Assembly: GCF_001929375.1 (NCBI RefSeq)
Contig: NZ_MSGO01000036.1
Span: 1-64,000 of the forward strand
DNA length: 64,000 nucleotides
Direction of reading: 5' to 3'
Origin: Actinomyces oris
GTDB lineage: Bacteria > Actinomycetota > Actinomycetes > Actinomycetales > Actinomycetaceae
Shown here: positions 1 through 7,558 of the stretch, in pieces
How the letters are laid out: each line of letters starts with the position of its first letter
How positions within the stretch are numbered: position 1 is the stretch's first letter
Translations under genes and position numbers: made by a program
Notes under the pieces: generated by a model
What the model saw: the letters and a program-made list of their open reading frames with translations, nothing else
Told to the model about the DNA's origin: nothing
Database searches by the model: none

Positions 1-270
1 GGCCGGTGCTCTTGGCTCCGTCGGTGGCGGCGTCTGCTGCGTGGCCGGTGCTCTTGGCTCCGTCGGTGGCGGCGTCCGCCGCATTACCAGCACGCTTTGT
101 GCTGGTTGCCGCCGCGCCTGCGGCGCTGGTAGCTCCCTTGGCTCCGTCGGTGGCAGCGTCTGCTGCGTGACCGGCTCCCTTAGCCCCTTCGGCCGCATGG
201 CTGGCGCTCTTGGCCCCGTCGGTGGCGGTGTCTGCCGCTTTGCTGGTGCTCTTGGCGGTGCTGGCGGCGT
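1..270. repeat. 42-bp tandem repeat inside the effector gene
   Basis: Bases 1-42 and 43-84 are nearly identical 42-bp units. More degenerate copies continue to about base 270. On the minus strand each unit encodes 14 residues resembling HAADAATDGAKSTG. The period is a multiple of three, so copy-number change would keep the frame. Confidence 0.85.
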
Positions 271-1249
271 CGTCGAGTTTTACTCCCCAGCGGCCTTCGT
301 TGGGGTTGGGGCGTGGGGTCTTGGGGGGTGTGGGACCTTTGCTGGGTCTGTATACGGTGGGTTTGGCTCTCCCCATGTCGCCGGCCTGGCGCATGTTGAA
401 ACCTGGTAGGCCGGCCAGTGCGTACTGGGGGTTCCTCAGGGAGGACGCGAGGTCCTTGGCGGCCTCCACCTTCGTGGTGACGGCCTTGCTGACCTTGGCC
501 GGGATACGGGTGAAGGCCGCAGCGACGTCGTCGAACAGGCGGCTGGCCTTGCTCAGCAGGCCCTTGAGGTTCTTGGCGGAGGTCACCACGTCGGTGACTT
601 CCTTGGTCAGGCGGGTGACCCAAGAGGACACGTCGGTGGTGATCGAGGTCACTGCCCAGGGGGCGGCTGCGCCTGCGGTGAGGACCGTGATGGCTGCCTT
701 TGACATCAGCTTGCCGATGACGTCGGCGATCGCGTCGCGGACCAGGTCGTGCACCATGCGCACGATCATTGAGGCCACCGTCAGTCCCCCGGAGATCGCG
801 CCGGCCAGCTCGCTGGTCATGCGCAGGTGGGATGCGGAGCCGGCTTGCAGGGTCTTGAAGGTCGCCACCGCCAAGGACTCCTGACCGGCCAGACGACTGG
901 AGCACACCGTATCCAGATTGGTGGCGCACGAGTTCAGCTTGGTGCCGATATTCGTCCACGTCGAGGCAGCCGCAGCCACCGCGTCACTATCGCCGGCAAG
1001 CTCATTGAGCCAGTCCTTCAAGGGAGACAGGTGCTCAATGACCCAACCTAGCCCGGAGGACAGCGCCTCACCCAGAGGATCCATCACCGCCGCAGCCGCG
1101 TCAGCGACTGTGGCCGCCGTCGCCAGACCACCGGCGACCCAGCTCTTGGACTCAAACGCCTCCTTAAGGTCGGCGCCATCCTCCAGTAGGCGAGAACCAG
1201 TCCAAACGGTCTCCGACTCTTTGACCTCAGCGACAAGCTCGTTACCCAT
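1..1249 (-). CDS. Candidate type VII secreted effector (partial, C-terminus beyond window)
   Basis: About 416 codons are visible and the frame is still open at base 1. The ATG start lies 6 nt after the EspC-like gene, so the two look co-transcribed. The first ~130 residues are predicted mainly helical and include an early WTG motif and a second stretch around residues 98-125 that looks like the helix-turn-helix of WXG100/LXG-type N-terminal domains. A hydrophobic Ala/Val-rich middle follows, then a Pro-rich linker and a low-complexity Ala/Thr/Lys/Asp tail made of 14-residue repeats. Position in an ESX locus, the helical N-terminus and the repetitive linker fit a polymorphic-toxin-like substrate whose C-terminal domain lies outside the window. 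That function is inference; no catalytic domain is visible. Confidence 0.6.
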   Translation of the reverse strand, partial: MGNELVAEVKESETVWTGSRLLEDGADLKEAFESKSWVAGGLATAATVADAAAAVMDPLGEALSSGLGWVIEHLSPLKDWLNELAGDSDAVAAAASTWTNIGTKLNSCATNLDTVCSSRLAGQESLAVATFKTLQAGSASHLRMTSELAGAISGGLTVASMIVRMVHDLVRDAIADVIGKLMSKAAITVLTAGAAAPWAVTSITTDVSSWVTRLTKEVTDVVTSAKNLKGLLSKASRLFDDVAAAFTRIPAKVSKAVTTKVEAAKDLASSLRNPQYALAGLPGFNMRQAGDMGRAKPTVYRPSKGPTPPKTPRPNPNEGRWGVKLDDAASTAKSTSKAADTATDGAKSASHAAEGAKGAGHAADAATDGAKGATSAAGAAATSTKRAGNAADAATDGAKSTGHAADAATDGAKSTG

Positions 1250-1255
1250 CGTCGA

Positions 1256-1564
1256 TCACGCTCCCAGTCGGCGCGCACCGGCGGCGGAGTTGGAGTCGGC
1301 GCCCTCCAGGGCGGTGGCGGCGCCACGCAGGGCGGTGGCACTGTTGCGCAGCCCCTTCTCAGCCGAGACCATCATGGCGTCGGCCGCCGTCTTCACCAAC
1401 GTGTAGGTCGGCAGGAACAACGGTGAGCACATGAGGCCGAACGCGTTATCCGCCAGTGCCGCACCGGAAGCATCCCGAGCCTGAGCCACGCCGGCGGCCA
1501 CCGCATCCGTATCCTTCGCCCCCGAACGCAAAGTCTCTCCATTAACCCGAATATCCGCCATCAC
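1256..1564 (-). CDS. EspC-like/WXG100-superfamily small protein
   Basis: A 102-residue protein with no signal peptide. It has two long Ala-rich helices separated by a conserved-looking turn (residues ~41-52, DNAFGLMCSPLF). This matches the layout of ESX-associated EspC/DUF2580-type proteins, small helical hairpins encoded next to larger ESX substrates and often acting as partners for export. It lies 6 nt upstream of the candidate effector and downstream of the YbaB-like gene on the same strand. A chaperone or co-secretion role for the effector is inferred from this pairing. Confidence 0.6.
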   Translation of the reverse strand: MMADIRVNGETLRSGAKDTDAVAAGVAQARDASGAALADNAFGLMCSPLFLPTYTLVKTAADAMMVSAEKGLRNSATALRGAATALEGADSNSAAGARRLGA

Positions 1565-1669
1565 AGGCCCTTTCTTCTCTCTCTCGTGTCCTTGATGTGA
1601 TCCCGTTGAGAACAGTCAGTACCGCCCTGCCCGCCCAGATCCTCCTGAGCAGGCGGAAGGCCACCGGGG

Positions 1670-2128
1670 CTACATGCCGGGGAAGATGAGGCCGGGAGGC
1701 GCGCTGCGCCTCTTGTTGCGGCTCTCCTCGGCCTGCTGGGCACGCCGGGTCGCCCCCACCTTGGGGCCGGCCATCTGCTCGTAGGCCTCCAGCATCGCCT
1801 GGCCCAGCCCCGTGTCCGCACCGATATGACGATCCACGATCGCGTGGATCCTGGTCGCCGCATCGCGGCGGCCGGTGTCGATGGCCTCCATGACCGCTGC
1901 GGAGAGCTGGGACGGACTGAGCACCTGGCTCGCCGCCGTGAAACGCACATCCCGCACGCGCCCTGCGGCGTCAACGACCACCGTGACCTCGCCGCCCTTC
2001 GACGTGCCCTCAACCTCCAGCGAGTCGGCCTGCTCACGCACCCGCTCAGTCGCCTCGCTAATGCGCTGCGCCTGAGCGACCTGCTCAGCAATCCGAGACA
2101 AACGCTCCTCAACCAACCGATCAGACAT
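1670..2128 (-). CDS. YbaB/EbfC-like protein of the ESX locus
   Basis: 152 residues from the ATG at 2128. Residues ~5-30 are a charged helix (RLSRIAEQVAQAQRI). They are followed by a short beta region GGEVTVVVDAAGRVRDVRF, the typical YbaB/EbfC fold signature, and then further helices with an Arg/Lys-rich C-terminal end. YbaB-like proteins bind DNA non-specifically, and divergent members recur in actinobacterial ESX gene clusters. It heads the leftward EspC-like/effector operon, with a 105-nt gap to the next gene. A longer reading frame extends upstream to 2284 but looks non-coding. The role in secretion is unknown. Confidence 0.6.
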   Translation of the reverse strand: MSDRLVEERLSRIAEQVAQAQRISEATERVREQADSLEVEGTSKGGEVTVVVDAAGRVRDVRFTAASQVLSPSQLSAAVMEAIDTGRRDAATRIHAIVDRHIGADTGLGQAMLEAYEQMAGPKVGATRRAQQAEESRNKRRSAPPGLIFPGM

Positions 2129-2337
2129 GAGCCCCACCCTAACCGCAAACCGGATGCGGGAGCCTCCCACCAAACTGTCGGGTAAATAACAGGGGGCAAG
2201 TCCCCGCCTTCCTCGACACCTCGGGCGCTGATCTGCTACGAACCGTTGGTAACAAAGCCCTGCGAACGCGATAGGGGTGCTCATGGCGAGGTGTCACGGC
2301 CCCGCCCAGTGACAGCAAGCCCACCCGCCGCCCGCTC

Positions 2338-3822
2338 TCAGGGCTGTTCCCGGCCTCGAATCCTGCTGGCCACCAGACCCAGGGACAGCGCCACCAGTCC
2401 CGCGGCCCCGATGCCCCCCGCGAGCCGGGCCCGGCGCCACGGCGCAGGGTCGGGAACGATCGGCTTCAACAGGCTCGGTGACGGCGTCGGCACCGGGTGG
2501 GCGCCACGCGGGTTCTCCGGCCCCACCGCCGTACCGTCGTTGACGAAGTTCAACGCCGCATACGGAGCAATGAGCCCCCAGCCGGTCGCCGGGCTGGACT
2601 TGGTCGGCTCCGGCCGGATCGCCGTCGCCGTCAACCGGTACTTCCAGTCCGCCGGCGTCTCCTTCGGGTGCGCGGCCACCACGAGCGCCGCAACCCCCGC
2701 GGCGTACCCGGCCGCTAAGGCGGGGGAGGGGCGGTTCTGGGAGACCAGGCAGTCCCCCTCCCCGAAGAACGTGGTGGGAACGGCCTGGGCGGGGACCGCC
2801 ACGTCGACGTGGGAGCCGTGCAGCATGTCCTTCGAGACGCCGCCACTGGCGTCCAGGCTCGTCACCCCCAGGACGTTCGGGTAGGCGGCCGGGTAGCGCA
2901 CCTCGGCCCCGTTCGCGTCCGTGGCGGGTGGTGGAGTGGAGGCCGTCGCACCCCCGCTCGGGCGCTTCGTGCTCTCCGCGGCGCCGGCTCCTGCCACCAC
3001 GAGTGCCCCGACCTCAGTCGCGTGATTCACCGCCGCCTGAACCTCGGGCTCGTCCTGAGTCAGCATGTGGCCGACGACGATCACCTTGGCCCCGTTGTCA
3101 GCGGCCCACTGAATCCCCTGGGCGGTGCGCGTCGGCGTGGGGCCGACGCCCTTCTTCACCTGGTCGTCGGAGGTCCCCTGGTACACCCGTACCGGCATGA
3201 TGGTGGCGCTCTTGGCGATCCCGACGACGCCGGAGCCCTCCACCTGGCGGGCGGCGATCATCCCCGCCACCGCGGTCCCGTGGCCGCTGTCGTCGACCTG
3301 GCCGTCTCCCCGGCCCAGGAGATCGATCCCCGGAGCCATCGCTCCTTGAAGGTGGGGGTTGTTCGCATCCACGCCGGAGTCGACCACGGCCACGACGACG
3401 CCCTGTCCCTCTGTCACGCCCCAGGCCTGCTCCACGCCGATCTGCTTGAACACCGGCGGGCTGGTCGTCAGCAGTGACCCCTCCCCGCGCTGGCAGTCGG
3501 CGACCTCGGCATCGATCGGCGGAGGGCCGGTCTGAACCTGCGGGGCGGTGGTCGGTGTCTGCTCCGATGCGGCTGACGGTGCGGACGAGGGCGCCGGTGC
3601 CGCCGGGGCCGCCGCATCCTGCGGGGCGGGGGCGGCTTCCTGCGTTGAGGCCGGTTGGGGATTCGGCATGGGAAGCCGGGGCAGGAGCGCGCCGCCGGCG
3701 ACGCCGCTCACGCCCGTGACCGCGGCGGAACCGGCGAGTGACGTCGTCCCCATGACGGGCGACGTGGCCAACAGGATCACCGCGGGAACGCACGCCGCCA
3801 GGCGGCGCGGGGAACGCTTCAC
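2338..3822 (-). CDS. mycP: Mycosin-like subtilase of the ESX system, predicted catalytically inactive
   Basis: 494 residues starting at a GTG that overlaps the eccB stop (GTGA). An N-terminal signal segment (~residues 8-26), a Pro/Ala-rich propeptide-like stretch, an S8 domain and a C-terminal membrane helix (~467-485) give the full mycosin layout. The catalytic Asp (VVDSGVD, ~148) and His (GHGTAVAG, ~181) are present. The nucleophile motif GTSxAxPxxAG reads SPALAAGYAAG, placing Ala (~368) at the Ser position, and the oxyanion Asn (AAGN) reads GAGA (~281). I checked both substitutions in the nucleotides. Mycosins are structural parts of the ESX membrane complex as well as proteases, so an inactive member could keep the scaffold role. 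It is the last gene of the eccD-eccB-mycP operon. Confidence 0.85.
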   Translation of the reverse strand: MKRSPRRLAACVPAVILLATSPVMGTTSLAGSAAVTGVSGVAGGALLPRLPMPNPQPASTQEAAPAPQDAAAPAAPAPSSAPSAASEQTPTTAPQVQTGPPPIDAEVADCQRGEGSLLTTSPPVFKQIGVEQAWGVTEGQGVVVAVVDSGVDANNPHLQGAMAPGIDLLGRGDGQVDDSGHGTAVAGMIAARQVEGSGVVGIAKSATIMPVRVYQGTSDDQVKKGVGPTPTRTAQGIQWAADNGAKVIVVGHMLTQDEPEVQAAVNHATEVGALVVAGAGAAESTKRPSGGATASTPPPATDANGAEVRYPAAYPNVLGVTSLDASGGVSKDMLHGSHVDVAVPAQAVPTTFFGEGDCLVSQNRPSPALAAGYAAGVAALVVAAHPKETPADWKYRLTATAIRPEPTKSSPATGWGLIAPYAALNFVNDGTAVGPENPRGAHPVPTPSPSLLKPIVPDPAPWRRARLAGGIGAAGLVALSLGLVASRIRGREQP

Positions 3823-5144
3823 TTGTCCTGCACGCCCTTCCACACGGCGGCCTTCGACAGCTCCGGCCCGGCCGGGAACAAGGAGATCCATGGGGAGGGA
3901 ATGTTGGACACGTTGCTCATGGTGTAGCCGAGCTGCCTGACCGTGTCAGCGGTGGTGCCTCCCAGCGCCCAGACGCGACCGGCGTCCGTGAGCAGGAAGA
4001 CCTGACCGGCGGAGCCACCGGAGGTCGCTCGCACCAGAGCGCCCGTTCCTCCCTTGACTGTCACGCCTCCCTTGTCGACCTGATTGCTCGCGCTGATCGT
4101 CGAGGTCATCTGACCCGAGGCGTTGACCTGGAGGACGGCGCAGGCGCTCTGGTTCTCAGTGACGCCCTTGCCCAGCGTGTCGGGCCAGTCGGAGGGGGCC
4201 GACGACGTCGTCGTGCTGGCCTGGCTCATGTCGGAGGCGTTGACCTGCTGCTCAGTGACGTTGGGGGAACCGAGCTTGTACATGGCGAGCTCGACCTCGT
4301 TGAGGCGGGCGACCCGACCGTCGGCTCGCACCAGGTAGTGGCGCTGAGACCCCGAGCCGTCGGACACCACGAGCAGGGAGCCGGCGATGGGGTTGGAGAT
4401 CGAGGAGGACAGGGTAGTCACCGGGGTGCCGGCGTCCGACAGGGAGAAGGGCTTGATCGTGCTCCCCTGGGGAAAGAGGTTGATCCAGGTGGCGTCGACC
4501 GGGACCACGGGATCGGCGTCCAGATTCAGGGCGTGGAGGGCGGCGTCCAGGTTCTCGGAGGGAATCGGGTAACGGTGGCCGTTGGCGATGAGGTAGTGGC
4601 TCTTGCCCACAGACACCAGCGCATGCCCCACCGAGCCCATGCCCGAGGGCGCTGAGCCGACGAAGGTCGAGGTCGCGCCCGCGGTGGAGGAGCAGGCGGC
4701 CCATCCCCGGGGCACCAAGGACTTGGCGGCGGGCAGCGATTCCGGGGCATCGGCGATCCCCACCTGCGAGCCCCTCTCGATACCGTTGAGCGTGTCAGCG
4801 CCGGCGGTGGTCTGCTTGAAGGAGCCCGGGTCGGACAGGAGGCGGGCGCTGGCGATGTTGGTGACCGGGCGCAGGCGTCCGCGGATGGTCACGTAGCGCG
4901 TCCCCTCGTTCTTCACGACGACGAGGGTGTTGTTCTGCCAGTCATTGGGCAGCGGGGAGGTGAATCGGCCGATGACCAGTGAGACCAGAAGGATGACCAG
5001 TGCGATCGCGATCCCGCCGATCACCGGTCGGAGCATATTGCGCGGCTCCAGCTCCCGGCCCCCCGGTGTCCCCGCACTGAAGGCCATGACAAGACGCTGG
5101 CGGTTGAATCGCTGCGCACTGAGGATGTCCTTGTTGGAAGCCAT
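3819..5144 (-). CDS. eccB: Type VII secretion core protein EccB
   Basis: 441 residues from the ATG at 5144, which overlaps the eccD stop (TGATG). The N-terminus (MASNKDILSAQRF) is the conserved cytoplasmic start of EccB. One membrane helix lies at ~41-59 and a long extracytoplasmic domain follows, with internal repeats and Ser/Thr-rich loops; two Cys in that domain could form a disulfide. EccB is a single-pass component of the ESX membrane complex. The stop overlaps the mycP start, so translation of the two is probably coupled. The frame can be extended upstream inside eccD, but that part is antisense-like and not protein-like. Confidence 0.9.
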   Translation of the reverse strand: MASNKDILSAQRFNRQRLVMAFSAGTPGGRELEPRNMLRPVIGGIAIALVILLVSLVIGRFTSPLPNDWQNNTLVVVKNEGTRYVTIRGRLRPVTNIASARLLSDPGSFKQTTAGADTLNGIERGSQVGIADAPESLPAAKSLVPRGWAACSSTAGATSTFVGSAPSGMGSVGHALVSVGKSHYLIANGHRYPIPSENLDAALHALNLDADPVVPVDATWINLFPQGSTIKPFSLSDAGTPVTTLSSSISNPIAGSLLVVSDGSGSQRHYLVRADGRVARLNEVELAMYKLGSPNVTEQQVNASDMSQASTTTSSAPSDWPDTLGKGVTENQSACAVLQVNASGQMTSTISASNQVDKGGVTVKGGTGALVRATSGGSAGQVFLLTDAGRVWALGGTTADTVRQLGYTMSNVSNIPSPWISLFPAGPELSKAAVWKGVQDK

Positions 5145-6484
5145 CACAGCACTCCGATGACCAGGGCGGCCAGGGGCGCGATGGACAGCAGGACCAGGAT
5201 CTCGATGACATCGGTGAGGCGCGCCAGCCTCGGACGGTACGTGGGCCCGAGGACATTGAGAAGAAGGACCACGACGCCCACGACCCCGACCAGCACGACC
5301 ATGGGCATGACGACGTCGGCCCGCTTGAGGACGATCACGAGCACCAGCGTCGCCAGGATGAGCATGCCGCCCACGACGCCGGCCGTCACATCCGCCCGTG
5401 AACGGACCGCACGAGTGCTCAGCATCGCGGCGACCGCGATGGCGGCGACCAGGGCGACGCCGTCGTATCCGACCGAGGCGAGAGCCGGAACCGAGGCCAG
5501 CACGATCATCGAGCAGGCGATGCGCACGGACAGCACCAGCCCGTGCATGTTCAGGATGCGAGATGTCAGCGCCGCCTTGATCGGCCCCTCGTCCTCGGCC
5601 CGGTGATACCCCTCTGGTTGGTCGGGCAGGCTGATGGTCACCGGGACTGAGGCGAGCGCGAGCCACGGGGTCAGGAGCGAGATGCCGGCAGCGGTCGCGC
5701 TGACCAGTGCGAGAACCGGTGCCAACCGGTAACCGAGCGCCTGAGTCCCCAGCCCCGTGGCCATCATGGCCACGCACACGAGCAGAGGGCCGGCGAGCAG
5801 CGGACGATCGCGGTCCAGCAACGGTATGCAGGCGCCCAGGAGCGAGGCGCCGACGGCGCCCGCGGCCGCCATCCTCAGCCCGGTCGGCGGTCCCTGGAAC
5901 CCGGTGTGGAGGGTCACGCCGGCGAGCACCGCCGCCGTGATGACCAGTGCCCAGGCCCCCTTCTCCTTCAGCTGCCTGATGGCCAGCGCGGCCAGGATCA
6001 GCAGCACCGCCGCCACCGCCGCGCACGCCGGGGTCACCCAGCCTCCGGGCCCCTGGCGTAGGAGCAGGGCGCCTCCGGCGGTGAAGAGCAGGCACGTGGC
6101 GCCCACCGACAGGGTCAGCGTGTCCTTGGGGTCCCAGGCGACCTGCTGGCGTTCCACCGCGGCGGCAACCGCTTCGGTCAGATCGTCGTAGCGGTGCTCC
6201 GCCTCCGTGCTGCGCAGGTCGAGCGTCAGCACCTCGCCCGCGCCGACTCGCTGATCCGCCAGTGACAAGGAGTCGTCAAGAACACGACCCGCCTGCGTGG
6301 TCAAGCACATGCCGTAAGCCGAGGCCTCCTCCCCCAGCCCTTCAAGCTTCTGCGCCAGGGCCGGAACCACCTCGACCAGGGGCAGATCGACCGGTAGCGA
6401 GATGTCCACCGGGATGCGCTCGTAGACGACGGTGACGGGCATGAGGGAGGAGCTGCGCCGAACACGCGAGGCGGGAGGAGGCAA
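5144..6484 (-). CDS. eccD: Type VII secretion membrane protein EccD (first copy)
   Basis: About 446 residues. I chose the TTG at 6484 because AGGAG lies 7 nt upstream; an ATG at 6442 is in frame but has no ribosome binding site. Residues ~15-95 form a ubiquitin-like (YukD-type) domain with beta strands VTVVYERIPVDISLPV. About eleven hydrophobic membrane segments follow to the C-terminus. EccD supplies most membrane helices of the ESX channel. It is the first gene of the leftward eccD-eccB-mycP operon and is divergent from the WXG100 genes. A second EccD-like gene lies at 8899-10257. Confidence 0.85.
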   Translation of the reverse strand: MPPPASRVRRSSSLMPVTVVYERIPVDISLPVDLPLVEVVPALAQKLEGLGEEASAYGMCLTTQAGRVLDDSLSLADQRVGAGEVLTLDLRSTEAEHRYDDLTEAVAAAVERQQVAWDPKDTLTLSVGATCLLFTAGGALLLRQGPGGWVTPACAAVAAVLLILAALAIRQLKEKGAWALVITAAVLAGVTLHTGFQGPPTGLRMAAAGAVGASLLGACIPLLDRDRPLLAGPLLVCVAMMATGLGTQALGYRLAPVLALVSATAAGISLLTPWLALASVPVTISLPDQPEGYHRAEDEGPIKAALTSRILNMHGLVLSVRIACSMIVLASVPALASVGYDGVALVAAIAVAAMLSTRAVRSRADVTAGVVGGMLILATLVLVIVLKRADVVMPMVVLVGVVGVVVLLLNVLGPTYRPRLARLTDVIEILVLLSIAPLAALVIGVL

Positions 6485-6790
6485 GGCGATTCTCCTGGAG
6501 AAACGGGACGAGGGCGAGTCATCACCAGCTGCGGATGCAGCCGAGCGACACCCCATCGTAGATCACGAATCGGGTGTCAGGACTAGGGGGGAGGAGCGGG
6601 CAGGTGCGGCGAGGCTGACCACACTGATCTCGATCACATTACGTGAATTAATACCGCGATCGGTTGTCTTGCGCTAGTCTGGGCGGGCCAGAGAGCAGCA
6701 TATGAACGCTTGAGGTCCTCAGTGCAGGTCCGTGGTTGATGCTGTTCACATACAGTGACTGTTGCGAGCAGTCCTCAGAAAAGGAGCCTC
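6485..6790. promoter_or_regulatory. Divergent intergenic region between eccD and the WXG100 pair
   Basis: About 306 bases with no credible gene. The stretch 6640-6680 is clearly more AT-rich than its surroundings, as expected for promoters serving eccD leftward and the esx genes rightward. I could not assign reliable -35/-10 boxes. A good ribosome binding site (AAAAGGAGCC) sits just before 6791. Confidence 0.4.
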
Positions 6791-7123
6791 ATGGCTGAGA
6801 ATCTGAAGTCAGAGAGTGGCGTACTTGCCAAGGCGAGCCAGACCGTGGACACGCACCGCGCCGAGCAGAGCGCGATCGGCCAGCGGGTTCAGGCCGCAGC
6901 CGCCGAGTCCCAGTCCGGTTGGCAGGGGCAGGGCGCGACCGCCGTCGCCCAGGTCGTTCAGCAGTACGGTGAGGACAACCGTCGGATCGACCAGGCGCTG
7001 GCCAAGCTCTCGGAAGCCCTGAAGACCACCGACCAGGCCTACCAGAGCACTGAGGCGGAGTCCGCAGCCGGTGCCCAGCGCGTCGGCGCCAACGCCGGCG
7101 GCTACCACAACCTCCCCGCCTGA
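6791..7123 (+). CDS. WXG100 protein (EsxB-like)
   Basis: 110 residues. The ATG at 6791 follows AAAAGGAGCCTC; an upstream in-frame start at 6755 has no such site. It has the WXG100 hallmark: two helices joined by a turn with SGWQGQGA at the centre, and a C-terminal YxxxE export signal (YQSTE) after the second helix. WXG100 proteins are secreted as helical hairpin dimers through ESX systems. The next gene, 46 nt downstream, is a second WXG100 protein, so the two are likely co-expressed and form the substrate heterodimer. Confidence 0.92.
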   Translation: MAENLKSESGVLAKASQTVDTHRAEQSAIGQRVQAAAAESQSGWQGQGATAVAQVVQQYGEDNRRIDQALAKLSEALKTTDQAYQSTEAESAAGAQRVGANAGGYHNLPA

Positions 7124-7169
7124 TCCTCCTCTACGCACCACACCTTAATTCTTCCTATCAGGAGACAAT

Positions 7170-7460
7170 ATGTCGGACAACATGCTTGTTAACTACGGAT
7201 CGCTGGACACGCTCGCTGCTGCGATGTCTCAGGGCTCCGCCCAGTCCCAGGCCGACCTGGACGCCATGGACGCGGAACTGCGTCCCACTCAGAGCGGTTG
7301 GAGTGGTGAGGCGCAGCAGCAGTACACCATTTCCATGAACGAGTGCCGCGCGGCCATCGCCGACCAGCAGCAGCTGATTCAGCAGCTCGGCACCCACGTG
7401 AACACCTCCTCCGAGAACTACAACTCGACTGACCAGCAGGCGGCCGGCACTTTCGCCTGA
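7170..7460 (+). CDS. WXG100 protein (EsxA-like)
   Basis: 96 residues, the typical WXG100 length, starting at an ATG preceded by CAGGAGACAAT. The WSG turn (SGWSGEAQQQY) lies near the middle and a YxxxD signal (YNSTD) near the end. Both members of the pair carry a YxxxD/E motif, whereas in mycobacterial EsxAB-type pairs only one partner is usually reported to present the signal. A strong hairpin terminator follows at 7491. Confidence 0.92.
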   Translation: MSDNMLVNYGSLDTLAAAMSQGSAQSQADLDAMDAELRPTQSGWSGEAQQQYTISMNECRAAIADQQQLIQQLGTHVNTSSENYNSTDQQAAGTFA

Positions 7461-7490
7461 TCCCCTCCGTCGTCACCCCCGACAGTCTTT

Positions 7491-7523
7491 CGGTGCCCTG
7501 AGCCTTCGAGGCTCAGGGCACCG
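7491..7523. terminator. Hairpin terminator between convergent genes
   Basis: A perfect 15-bp stem (7491-7505 with 7509-7523) and a 3-nt loop, sited 30 nt after the esxA-like stop and 35 nt before the end of the opposing gene. No long T run follows, but the symmetry would let it serve both directions. Confidence 0.85.
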
Positions 7524-7558
7524 TCGTGTTGTAGAGAAGAGAGAGGAGCGCGCGGCTG

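Noticed and set aside
180-959. Long minus-strand frame inside the effector gene
   Set aside because: It is an Arg/His/Gly-rich shadow of the real frame that starts at 1249 and gives a sensible helical protein.
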